Below are positions 1 to 7,839 of a stretch of DNA of 37,285 bases, in pieces. Under the pieces are notes generated by a model. The model was not told the origin of the DNA and made no database searches. It saw only the letters and a program-made list of their open reading frames with translations. The translations under genes and the position numbers were made by a program. This DNA comes from Nonomuraea turcica (GTDB taxonomy: Bacteria > Actinomycetota > Actinomycetes > Streptosporangiales > Streptosporangiaceae), in contig NZ_JAUZQF010000053.1 of the NCBI RefSeq assembly GCF_030718205.1, positions 1-37,285 of the forward strand, in the 5' to 3' direction. Position 1 is the stretch's first letter; each line of letters begins with the position of its first letter.

Positions 1-1036
1 CGCGCGAATGCCGTCCTGAAGAACTGGCGCATCCTGCGCAAACTCCGCTGCTGCCCGCTACGTGCAGGTCAACTCGTCAAAGCAATCTTCGTCCTGCAAG
101 CTCGCGAGGTGCGGTGAAAAACCTTCATTGTGTCGGCCAGTGTCGCCGTCTGTCGGGCTGTATCGCGTACACGCGAGCAACCACCGAGCAACCACGTGTT
201 CTTGACCATCACCATTATGTGCCATTCGCCCCCTTCTCGACATGGCTATGTGCCGTGACGAGGCTTCGACCCTCACTGCGGCCGAACGCGGACGAGCATC
301 CACCGAGCAGTCATGAGTAGACGATGTGCGACCTTGTCAGGATGACTTGCATCGCTTCGGAAGCGACGCCAAGCCTGCTTGACGTGCAGGATGAGGCTTT
401 CTGTCGGCGCAACCCACGAGTTCGTTCAGTAGAGGGAATCGCCCCGTGATGTTCAGCGGGGTGGGAGCAGTGTCCGTTGGAGGTCTCCCTGAGACGCACG
501 GGCCTGATCTGCTTGATGACGAAGTCTTCACATGGACGATCGAGGCCGTCCATGGGGAGCGCCGATACACCTGGGAGGAAGGGTCGCCGATGCCGGCCGC
601 AGTCACCACGCCCGCCTGGGTCATCAAAGATCTCAGTAAATCCTGCTCCCTTCAGGCAGTGTGGCGGGCACCGCAATTTGATGCAGTCGGTCACCATCAG
701 CATATGGCGTCGCCACTACATCATCCTTAGGCCCAGGTATCTGACCAGCGTCTTGCCCTGCAGTGTTGGCGCCACGTGAACGTTCGGTAACGATTCGTGA
801 TCGAGTGCTGTTTGCGCAAACGTGAGCAATCATCGGCCTCTTGACCATTGACGTGATGTGTCATTTATGCCCTGTAACACGGCCTGCATTGGATATGGGG
901 CTAATGCAGGAGCTTGACATGCATGATTGCAGTTTTTCTCAGAATCCGCCTTGACGGATCTCCCGTCGCAAGGGATTCTGACGAGGCGATCAAGGAAGTG
1001 TTATGGTAACAGTCGTCACGCCTGACGGAAGACGCT
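1..1036. other. No convincing gene; possible decayed DNA
   Basis: Short open frames occur on both strands but none shows a recognisable domain, a good ribosome site or actinomycete-like codon use, and the base composition looks less GC-rich than the rest of the window. Two related stretches of about 41 bp (186-226 and 824-865) both contain GAGCAA, then TCTTGACCAT, then TGTG and CATT, so they look like a diverged duplication with a TTGACC (-35-like) element. The second lies about 170 bp upstream of the amidase gene and may be part of its promoter. I see no RNA gene here. Confidence 0.5.
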
Positions 1037-2203
1037 TTGCGATCAGGGAAAAGGCACTTATGGGTAGCGGGGGTCACCGCCTGTTTGATGGCAATCAGCA
1101 CGCCGGCATATTCGGCCGCGGCACACGGTTCGACCGCGGACCTCGAAACCGCTGCACGGATTTACCTTCAATCGCGAGTCGACCGGCTGACCGGCGGCTC
1201 GCGGGGCGTCGCACTCGATGCGGTGCCGGCGACCGCGCAGTTCCAGGACACGCTCCGAGCCGACTCTGCGGCGATCGACGTGCGCCGCGAGAAGCTGAGA
1301 TCGGCCAACGGCGGACACAGCCGGGGCCAGGTCACCGTCTCCGACACGAAGATATCGACCAGCGAGAAGACCGCGACGGTCCAGCTGACCGAGCACACCA
1401 TGTTGTTCTACGCCCGCACGACGCCGGGCAGTCTGGACGCCGAGGAATACCAGCTGCGTCACACGTTGACGTACAACCTGGTCGGAAGCCAGTGGGTGCT
1501 CAGTCATGACGCGCCGGACATTCACGTGGGAGACCTCGCTCCCGACACCTACCCGAGCAAGCCGGAAGCCGTATCGGAAGCCGCTCCATCCAGTAAGAAG
1601 ATCAGCAGCACATTCCGGCCGCGGACGACCTCCCAGGGCGCGGTGCCCGACAAATCGTCGCCCACCTATCGTGCTCCCGGTAACTCCACGCTCGCCTACG
1701 ACTACGGCGCAATGACGAGATACGCCCTGCAGTACTGGGACAACTACAACCCGAACTACCGAACCTACGGCGGTGAAGGCGGCGACTGCACCAACTTCAT
1801 ATCGCAGATAGTCAAGGCCGGAGGCTGGGCGGAGACCGGGTCCTGGCCGGGTGAGAACCGGACCCTCCCCGACCAGTGGTACTACGGGCACGAAGGGACC
1901 TGGACCACCACCTACACCTGGGCGGCGGCCGAAAACTGGTACTGGTTCGCCTCTCCCTTCAACTCCGGCAGGACAGAAGCCCTCGACTACATCTGGGAAA
2001 TGGGCGTCAGCGACGTTCTGCAAATCGACTTCGACCGGAACGACAACATCAGCCACTCCATGTTCGTCACCGGCCGCGACGGTGGAGGACAGATAGCCGA
2101 CGAGCTGTACATGACCTACCACAGCACCAATACTCGCAATAAGAGGCTGAGCAGCATCATCGCGGCGACCCCCGATGCATGGTTCTACGCACATCGGACG
2201 TGA
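1037..2203 (+). CDS. Secreted Amidase_6-domain protein
   Basis: Predicted exported protein of 388 aa. The C-terminal half, about residues 225-388, matches the putative amidase domain Amidase_6 as I know it: a YDYGAMTRYALQYW start, GGDCTNFISQIVKAGG with the likely catalytic Cys, HSMFVTGRD with the likely catalytic His, and an LYMTYHSTNT block before a FYAHR end. The N-terminus (RSGKRHLWVAGVTACLMAIS, then cleavage near AYS-A) is a signal peptide, and the middle is a poorly conserved region typical of this family. The start is TTG, with GGAAG five bases upstream and an in-frame stop at 1007. The family is thought to act on peptide or amide bonds in the cell envelope; the substrate is not evident. 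The small gene at 2214 follows after 10 bp. Confidence 0.82.
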   Translation: MRSGKRHLWVAGVTACLMAISTPAYSAAAHGSTADLETAARIYLQSRVDRLTGGSRGVALDAVPATAQFQDTLRADSAAIDVRREKLRSANGGHSRGQVTVSDTKISTSEKTATVQLTEHTMLFYARTTPGSLDAEEYQLRHTLTYNLVGSQWVLSHDAPDIHVGDLAPDTYPSKPEAVSEAAPSSKKISSTFRPRTTSQGAVPDKSSPTYRAPGNSTLAYDYGAMTRYALQYWDNYNPNYRTYGGEGGDCTNFISQIVKAGGWAETGSWPGENRTLPDQWYYGHEGTWTTTYTWAAAENWYWFASPFNSGRTEALDYIWEMGVSDVLQIDFDRNDNISHSMFVTGRDGGGQIADELYMTYHSTNTRNKRLSSIIAATPDAWFYAHRT

Positions 2204-2213
2204 CACGGCAGAC

Positions 2214-2669
2214 ATGAGGATCATCTCGAACATCCGGTGGAGGCCGGCCTTGGCTTTGGCCTGGGTTCTGGCCTTCGCCGGATGCGCGCAGCTGCTCGGA
2301 TGCGGCATCGCGGAGGCGCCCGGAGGCGCCGCCAGTCCCCGGGCCGCGGTGGACGCCTACGTGCTCGGGCTGAACCAGAACGACGCGGATGGGCTCGCTC
2401 TGCTGGCTCCGATCGGGAACGACCCGGCAGCCGACATCCGGCGGCGGCTGGAGGCGTACGGCGGCCGGCGGATCCGGCTGGAGAATGTCGACATCAGCCG
2501 CGAGATCTCGCCGGAGGTGGCGACCGCCCGGCTCGTGGGGCGCGGCACCTCTGGCCGCTATCGCGAGACCCTGGTGCTCACCCGCCAGGAGCGGCGCTGG
2601 TATGTAGCCCTGGGGGAGCATCCCTATCCGGCGAAGACCCCGGCCTCGACGGCTCGCCCTGCGAGCTAG
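2214..2669 (+). CDS. Small lipoprotein-like secreted protein
   Basis: The ATG at 2214 gives a 151-aa protein with an N-terminus RIISNIRWRPALALAWVL followed by AFAGCAQLLGCG, a hydrophobic segment ending at cysteines that resembles a lipobox. The mature part (PRAAVDAYVLGLNQNDADGL, then LVLTRQERRWYVALGE) reads like the small alpha/beta folds in secreted proteins that begin with a helix and an AxxAYxxALN-type motif, near the NTF2 or DUF4878 type; that assignment is tentative. It starts 10 bp after the amidase stop on the same strand, so the two are probably co-transcribed. An upstream in-frame ATG at 2175 would bury the signal sequence and overlap the amidase. Confidence 0.6.
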   Translation: MRIISNIRWRPALALAWVLAFAGCAQLLGCGIAEAPGGAASPRAAVDAYVLGLNQNDADGLALLAPIGNDPAADIRRRLEAYGGRRIRLENVDISREISPEVATARLVGRGTSGRYRETLVLTRQERRWYVALGEHPYPAKTPASTARPAS

Positions 2670-2694
2670 AGGTTCTGCTCGTAACCGGCGACCG

Positions 2695-3111
2695 ATGAGC
2701 GAGACGGGACAAGGAGCGTCCGCGACGGCCGATCGCGAGATCGTGATCTCCCGGGTCATCGACGCCCCGCGAGAGCTGGTGTCCGAGGCGTTCACCGAGG
2801 TGCGGCACCTGTCACGGTGGTGGGGGCCGGAGGGGTTCACCACCACCACGCGCTCGTTCGAGTTCCGCGCCGACGGGGAGTGGGACTTCGTGATGCACGG
2901 GCCGGACGGGACGGACTACCAGGAGTGGATCACCTGGACCGAGATCGTCCCGCCGGAGAGGATCGCGCTGCTGCACGGCGAGTACGGCGGCGACCCGAAC
3001 GCCTTCGAGTCGGTCCTCGCGTTCGCGCTCGACAGGGCGGCGACCCGGATCGAGATGCGCACCGTGGCCGCCTACGTCGCCGAGATCGTCCGGAAGGGAG
3101 CAGGGAGCTGA
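2695..3111 (+). CDS. AHSA1/SRPBCC-family protein with internal deletion
   Basis: Protein of 138 aa of the activator-of-Hsp90-ATPase-1-like (SRPBCC) family, which forms a hydrophobic ligand-binding cup. Family signatures are visible: EIVISRVIDAPRELVSEAFT, LSRWWGPEGFTTTT, GEWDFVMHGPDG and WTEIVPPERI. Members are usually about 160 aa. Here TRIEMRTV runs straight into AAYVAEIV, so the strand-turn-helix stretch that normally carries the E(R/K)-x-x-G-x-x-x-x-x-GW-like region is missing, about 20-28 residues removed in frame. The protein may therefore not fold. The stop overlaps the next ATG (ATGA at 3111), the usual coupling of AHSA1 and RibD/DHFR-like genes in actinomycetes. Confidence 0.75.
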   Translation: MSETGQGASATADREIVISRVIDAPRELVSEAFTEVRHLSRWWGPEGFTTTTRSFEFRADGEWDFVMHGPDGTDYQEWITWTEIVPPERIALLHGEYGGDPNAFESVLAFALDRAATRIEMRTVAAYVAEIVRKGAGS

Positions 3112-3728
3112 TGGCCGGGAAAGTGTTCTTCAGCGTGTCGATGTCGCTGGACGGTTTCATCGCGCCCGTGTCCGCCGCGGAACTGATGGGGCGGCAGTGG
3201 ATGGAACTGCAGCGGTGGGTCTTTCCGCAGCGCTTCTTCAGGCAGAACCTGAAGCTCGGCGAAGGCGGCGAGGAAGGCCGCGACAACGACATCCTGCGGG
3301 AGACGTTCGAGCGCACCGGCGAGCGTGATGGGCAAGCGCATGTTCGACGCCGGCGAGAAGATGTGGCCGGAGGAGGAGCCGTTTCACACGCCGGTGTTCG
3401 TCGTGACGCACGAGAAGCGCGATCCGTGGGAGCGGCCGGGCGGGATCACGTTCCACTTCGTCAACGACGGCATCGAGACCGCGCTCGGCCTGGCCCGCAA
3501 GGCCGCCGGCGCCCGCGACATCCGCATCGCGGGCGGCGGCGAGACGACGTGCAGTACGTGAACGCTGGCCTGGTCGACGAGTTCTCGATCGCGCTGTCAC
3601 CGGTGCTGTTCGGCTCCGGGGTCCGCCTGTTCGAGAGCGTGGACGCGGGCCGCGTGGCCCTGGAACAGGTCCGGGCGGAGACGACGCAGCGGGTGACGCA
3701 CCTGACCTACGCGGTCATAGAGCGATGA
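3111..3728 (+). pseudogene. RibD/DHFR-like reductase, two frameshifts
   Basis: Dihydrofolate reductase-family (RibD C-terminal-like) protein broken into three frames. The first part begins MAGKVFFSVSMSLDGFIAP. Near 3320-3328 the reading moves to a frame giving MGKRMFDAGEKMWPEEEPF, PVFVVTHEKR and then ARDIRIAGGGET. Near 3550 it moves back to give YVNAGLVDEFSIALSPVLFG, ending TYAVIER. Put together, the order and length (about 205 aa) match the family from end to end, so these are two small indels in a once complete gene. Sequencing error could produce the same picture. The start overlaps the AHSA1 stop, so it was the second gene of that pair. Confidence 0.8.
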
Positions 3729-4554
3729 CCATCTCCACCTCGGCGCTCCACCACCGAGGCCGGCGGCGCGACCAGTCCTCCGCGAGTACGGCCCGGCCGG
3801 TCTGTGCGGTGAGCTGGTCCACCCAGGAGACCGCCGGCAGCCGACTCGACCGGCACCTTCCCACCCCGCCATGCGTATCGTGGTGCACGGCGGCACGGAC
3901 GCGCTTACGCCCGCCGGGCCGCCTCTGCGACGCCGGCCTGTTGTTCATCCGCGGCCGGTTCGTGGAGCGGACCGTCTCCCAGGTGAACTCGCCCGGGTTC
4001 GAGCTGGTGGAAGATCGCGCTCATCGTGCACCCCGCTCACCGTCGCCGACGCCAGTCGCTGCGCGCAGGGTGTCGCCGCAGGTCGCGGGCCGCTTTGTCC
4101 TAGGACCAGCGCAGAGAGCACTGTCTGGGGGAATTGTGAGCGAGCCCTTGGTCGCTCCTGCCGCGATTCAAATGCAGCAGGAGTCCGACGCCGCGACCGC
4201 CGAGATCGAGCGCCTGATCACGTATGGGTGTCGAGCCCGTACGGACAGCGCGGCCTGGTCGCGTACATGCAGGTTCAGCCGAGCCACGTGGTCGAGGTGC
4301 TGGTGGATACCGCCCGAGAGGGGCTTCGCCATCGCCGCTCAGTCCAGTACCTCCGACCGCGCACCGGTCTTGACCCGCTGCACGCCATCACGGCGCACTC
4401 TTAACTCGACCAGGCACCTTTATCAGCTCAATGCCGCCGCATCGAGTAGTACTCATCGTCCATGTAGGATCCGCGTTTCGATGTCGAAATCCGCGCCTCC
4501 GTGTCAGTTGGTTGTCGGATTCGACATGCCGACGCGGACCGGCAGGTCAAGGGA
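3729..4554. other. Gene remnants, no confident gene
   Basis: Long frames exist but none carries a family signature through its length. One weak candidate begins at GTG 4136 behind GGGGGA and reads SEPLVAPAAIQMQQESD to IERLITYG, after which another frame continues VSSPYGQRGLVAYMQVQ, VVEVLVDTAREGL. This could be a small broken gene frameshifted near 4228. On the minus strand 3726-3850 reads AVSWVDQLTAQTGRAVLAED and RRRPRWWSAEVEMVIAL, a plausible C-terminal scrap of an unknown protein. I cannot assign either to a family. Confidence 0.35.
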
Positions 4555-4659
4555 CGGGTCGAGCCGAGATAAACGGGAATTCCGGCCATGGGTGGATCTT
4601 GAGCGCTCTGACCTGCTGCAACGTCGAGGGGTTCGAGCTCCGCCGTACGACTCGGGGCC
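4555..4659 (+). repeat. 105-bp inverted repeat, left copy
   Basis: This segment, from CGGGTCGAGCCGAG to CGACTCGGGGCC, recurs in inverted orientation at 5189-5292 with a few mismatches and one single-base indel. The two copies bracket the glyoxalase-like gene. Read on the minus strand here, and on the plus strand in the other copy, both encode the same peptide (SNPSTLQQVR, then KIHPWPEFP), so they are probably fragments of one older coding gene rather than classical IS ends. Confidence 0.85.
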
Positions 4660-4681
4660 TTGAATAACTACCGGCCTCCGC

Positions 4682-5035
4682 TCAGCGCTTCCGCTCACCC
4701 AGGACGCAGAACTCGTTGCCCTCCGGGTCGAGGAGGGTCACCCAGTGCTGCTCGTCCTGCACGGTGTCGACGCGCCGGGCACCGAGGGAGAGCAGCCGGG
4801 CGACCTCGGCCTCCTGGTCGTCGGGGCGGAAGTCGGGGTGGAGCCGGTTCTTCGACGTCTTGCCCTCGGCGACAGGCACGAAGAGCAGCCCCGGCATCCG
4901 GTCCGGCTCAGGCCGGATCTCGATGATCTCCTCAGATTCGTCGACCACAACCCAGCCGAGAGCCTCGGCCCACCAGCGCCCGAGAGCGACAGGGGCGGCG
5001 GAGTCGACGATGATCTGTTCCCATTCCAGTGCCAT
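4682..5035 (-). CDS. VOC/glyoxalase-like protein
   Basis: Protein of 117 aa of the vicinal-oxygen-chelate superfamily, single-domain glyoxalase-like type (Glyoxalase_6-like). Signatures: MALEWEQIIVDSAAPVALGR, WWAEALGW, PGLLFVPVAEGKTSKNRLH, FRPDDQEAEVARLL and LLDPEGNEFCVLGE. The family binds a metal in a beta-alpha-beta-beta-beta pair and often handles or sequesters small toxic molecules; no substrate can be inferred. I chose the ATG at 5035 because homologous proteins begin there; in-frame ATGs at 5047 and 5119 would add sequence that does not look like this family. It is the only intact gene between 3729 and 6282 and sits between inverted repeats. Confidence 0.85.
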   Translation of the reverse strand: MALEWEQIIVDSAAPVALGRWWAEALGWVVVDESEEIIEIRPEPDRMPGLLFVPVAEGKTSKNRLHPDFRPDDQEAEVARLLSLGARRVDTVQDEQHWVTLLDPEGNEFCVLGERKR

Positions 5036-5188
5036 GGGCTTGAGCATAGACAGGACCGGCGGACCGGCCCCGGAGGGGTCGAGCCGCGATACGAGCAGAA
5101 GCGGCCAACGGTCGATCATGTTCGTGATCTCGGAAGTGGACTGGGTGAGTTTCGGAGTCCTGGAGTGCGGAATCTCGGAAGTACGGCT

Positions 5189-5292
5189 GGCCCCGAGTCG
5201 TACGGCGGAGCTCGAACCCCTCGACGTTGCAGCAGGTCAGAGTGCTCAAGATCCACCCATGGCCGGAATTTCCGTTATCTCGGCTCGACCCG
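5189..5292 (-). repeat. 105-bp inverted repeat, right copy
   Basis: Inverted copy of 4555-4659 (see that entry). Beyond its right edge the plus-strand reading continues into the TniQ-like fragment, whereas the left copy loses similarity immediately, so this copy is probably the original and the left one a moved piece. Confidence 0.85.
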
Positions 5293-5523
5293 GACATCAA
5301 CGAGCCTGTCACCTGGTTGCCGCCACTCGCTTTGGTCGACCATCTCGACTTGCCCGGCCGGAGCATGTCCCTGCCGGACACCAGCCAAGCAGCCTGGCTT
5401 ATCCGGTCACACCAGATGTCTCCGGCCGCCACCGCGCACGCGCTAGGCACCAGCACGGAACACCTCAGGCTTGCCTTCGAATTCCAGTCCACTCGACTCG
5501 CGCTTCCAAGCGGGCCAACATGA
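5227..5523 (+). pseudogene. Fragment, possibly TniQ-like transposition protein
   Basis: A plus-strand frame reads HPWPEFPLSRLDPDINEPVT, WLPPLALVDHLDLPGRSMSL, then AAWLIRSHQMSPAATAHALG and TSTEHLRLAFE. The last part looks like a helix-turn-helix. The style recalls the large TniQ-like or transposition-associated proteins of actinomycetes, but I hold this only as a guess. There is no credible start, and the frame ends soon after 5520 in unrelated sequence, so it is a piece of a larger gene. Confidence 0.35.
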
Positions 5524-5671
5524 CGAGAGGATTCGACACGCCCGCGCGGACTAACACGTCCGACAGATCGCGCGGACTGGCGACCAGCCGCAGGTCCAGA
5601 CGCTGCCATCCGACACAGAACTGCGGATCCTACAGTCCAGGCGGGATCCGGGGTAATGATCTTGAAGGGCT

Positions 5672-6155
5672 ATGGTCGCCCAGGTGGAACGCTTGCGGTC
5701 GCATTCGTATGAGAAGGGGGTGCGCGGCGCCGGTCAGCTGTCCTGCGGTGAGGCGGTGGCCGAGGCGGCGCCGAACTATCTGGAGTCGGCGGTCAACGCC
5801 GGGCTCGTCCCGGTCGTGGAACTGATCGACAGCGGATGGCGCGCGAGCCTGACCAACATCAACGACGAGATCGAGCGGCAGGCCACCGCCATGGCCCACC
5901 GCGACCGCCGACCTCCCGCTGCTGCTCTACCGGTTCCGCACCACCCCCACCAGCGGGATGCGTGTCGGGACCGTGCTGAACAAGCTGGCCGAGACCGCCG
6001 AGACCGCCGAGCACGTCGGCGAGTTCGCCCGCGAGTTCGGCGAACAGAACTGGGTCGACATGGACGAAGACGAGACCGCAGACTGGCGCAAGGTCCTCAC
6101 GGACCTGGAAGCCGCTGCCGCAACCTTCCGCCGCACCGTGAACCTCATCAGCTAA
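5672..6155 (+). pseudogene. Unknown helical protein, frameshifted
   Basis: Two adjacent plus-strand frames join into one plausible protein of about 160 aa. The first reads CGEAVAEAAPNYLESAVNAG, LVPVVELIDSGWRASLTNIN and DEIERQATAMAHRDR. After a small indel near 5905-5912 the second continues LPLLLYRFRTTPTSGMRVGT, VLNKLAETAETAEHVGEFAR, EFGEQNWVDMDEDETADWRK and ends AATFRRTVNLIS. It is charged and mostly helical with no membrane segment. I do not recognise the family. The break makes it non-functional unless it is a sequencing error. Confidence 0.55.
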
Positions 6156-6282
6156 GTGGTCCGTGCGTGCCACTCCCATCGGAGGGCAGGACCAGCCCGG
6201 CACCGCACATTTTCATGGGCAGTGTCGAATCTGTCCCTCGCCCGTTCGACTTCAGGATATGAGCCCTCATGAAGGAGTAGCC

Positions 6283-6756
6283 ATGTCCTCGGCAACCCTG
6301 CCGCCAGCACGTGACCTCCCACAGCGACGAGCTGACACCCTTGACCGTCTGAGCAGCGGATTCCAAATGTGGCTGGCCACCGGGAGCGACGGTCACGGGG
6401 CACACCTGATCCCAGTCGCCTACGTCTGGAACGGCTCGACCTTGACTACCGCGACCTTCCGCCGCAGTCGCACGGTCTCAAACCTGCGAGCGAGGCCAAC
6501 GGCGCGGTTGGCGATCGGGGACACCGCCGACGTCGTCCTGATCGATGCCTACACGATTCTGCTCGACGTGCCCAACATCGACGTCGCCTCAGCCGAGGCG
6601 TACGCAAAGGTATCGACAGACCCACGCAATGCCCCGGACATGTTCCTGTACATCCGCCTCGTCCCCAAGCGGATACTCGCATGGAATTCTCTGGCAGAGT
6701 TCAGCGGCCGTACCCTCATGCTCAACGGCTCCTGGCTTGATACCCCCGTTGACTGA
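6283..6756 (+). CDS. PPOX-class FMN/F420-type flavin protein
   Basis: Protein of 157 aa of the pyridoxamine 5'-phosphate oxidase-like split-barrel family. The ordered pattern LSSGFQMWLATGSDGHGAHL, then IPVAYVWNGSTLTTATFRRS, RTVSNLRARPTARLAIGDTA and DVVLIDAYTILLDV is characteristic. Such proteins bind FMN or F420 and reduce or oxidise small molecules; many actinobacterial members with this short layout use F420. The C-terminus FLYIRLVPKRILAWNSLAEF with GRTLMLNGSW is typical of these. The ATG at 6283 has GAAGGAG six bases upstream. It appears monocistronic. Confidence 0.8.
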   Translation: MSSATLPPARDLPQRRADTLDRLSSGFQMWLATGSDGHGAHLIPVAYVWNGSTLTTATFRRSRTVSNLRARPTARLAIGDTADVVLIDAYTILLDVPNIDVASAEAYAKVSTDPRNAPDMFLYIRLVPKRILAWNSLAEFSGRTLMLNGSWLDTPVD

Positions 6757-7061
6757 GGCTTAGTGGTCGCCCCCGTAGGCCCACCGACATCAGAACGGCC
6801 AGTCACGATAAGACAAGCCCGCCGGGCGTTCGCGTTCTCAGAAACGAGCGTTTGTGAGAGCTGATCTATTGGGGATTCGCCTGCTGGTTACGCGCTACGC
6901 TGCCGACCGCACCGGAAATACGCCGGTACCGCAGCAGGCAGCCAGCGCACAATGCGCGCGAACCCACGACACCCTGATCGACACTCAGGCCGCGCCGGAG
7001 GCTTCCTCCGTCATCGGGCGGTGAAGTTGGCCATCATGGCCGTGAACCGCAGCTTCATGTG
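6757..7061. other. Intergenic, no gene seen
   Basis: About 300 bp without a coding frame or RNA gene that I can support. It separates the convergent PPOX and tetR genes and contains short GC-rich inverted stretches but no clear terminator. Confidence 0.5.
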
Positions 7062-7752
7062 CTACAGCCCGAGTGAGGCGATGAGGTCGCGCATCTCATC
7101 GCGGTAGACGGTCGCCGGGTCGTGGACGAGCCCGCGCAGGTGCCCGTAGATCTCCAGCGCGATCAAGCCGTGCATGCGCCCCCACACGCGCATGGTCAGG
7201 GCCAGCCCCGCGGGCGGCAGATCAGGGAACTCCTCCCGGGTGTGCGCGACCAATCCGACGTCGAACTCGGCCCAGTCATAGTCCTGGCTCGCGCTCCCGG
7301 TGACCGGCCACGCGGCAGCCACGAGACCGGTGATGCCGGTGCAGGCGCGCACTCCGGCGGCAATGCCGGGGCTGTTGTCCGGCACCTGGTAGCCGGGCAC
7401 CGGGTCACCGTAGATGAGCCTGAAGCCCTCGGGGTTGGCAAGAGCCCATTCTCGTACGGCCTGGGCCCAGGCCATGATCCGGCCGCCGGCATCGGACTCG
7501 GGCACCGCGTCACGCGCTGACTCGGCGGTCTCGACGAGGGAGGTGTAGACGTCGCCGATCAGTGTCGTGACGAGGTCGTCGCGAGTGGCGAAGTAGCTGT
7601 AAATGGCGCCCGCCGTCATGCCCATCTCGCGCGCGATGGCGCGTAGCGAGATCGCGTCGGGGCCGCCCTCGGCCATGAGCTTAAGCGATCGCCTTGATTT
7701 CGGCGCTGGTCTGGGCACGCAGCCGTTCGCGTCGGCTCATGGTCGCTTCCAT
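7062..7752 (-). pseudogene. TetR-family repressor, N-terminal frameshift
   Basis: TetR/AcrR-type regulator. The DNA-binding part reads GGPDAISLRAIAREMGMTAG with AIYSYFATRDDLVTTLIGDV, followed by a helical ligand domain ending YRDEMRDLIASLGL. Its natural N-terminus is visible in a different frame from ATG 7752 (or 7740): MEATMSRRERLRAQTSAEIK, then AIA and a TAA at about 7682. Comparing ...EIKAIA with the continuing KLMAEGG shows a two-base loss (or one-base gain) that cuts off the first helix. A GTG at 7718 could start a shorter protein without helix 1. It is divergent from the MFS gene, its likely target, so the exporter may be derepressed. Confidence 0.75.
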
Positions 7753-7802
7753 GCGGTAAGTCTACAGGGTTTGATTATTGAACGCCACGCTCCATAGTGA
7801 AC

Positions 7803-7823
7803 GCCGTGTAGTAAATAGACGGC
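7803..7823. promoter_or_regulatory. Inverted repeat, candidate TetR operator
   Basis: GCCGT at 7803-7807 and ACGGC at 7819-7823 form an inverted repeat with an 11-base AT-rich centre, lying 17 bp before the exporter ATG in the tetR-MFS intergenic space. TGAACGCC also occurs twice just upstream (about 7779 and 7799). Position and symmetry suit a TetR-type operator; the assignment is inference. Confidence 0.4.
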
Positions 7824-7839
7824 ATGTAGGAAGGTGTTG

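Noticed and set aside
1058..2308. 416-aa frame antisense to the secreted amidase gene
   Set aside because: High-GC codon bias opens shadow frames; the sense frame has a signal peptide and a known domain, the antisense has neither.
4620..4660. GGTTCGAGCTC resembling a tRNA T arm in the inverted repeat
   Set aside because: No anticodon arm or acceptor pairing around it, and the same bases read as protein in both copies.
3725..4663. 312-aa plus-strand frame
   Set aside because: Composition changes along its length, several short pieces in other frames look better, and no domain is seen.
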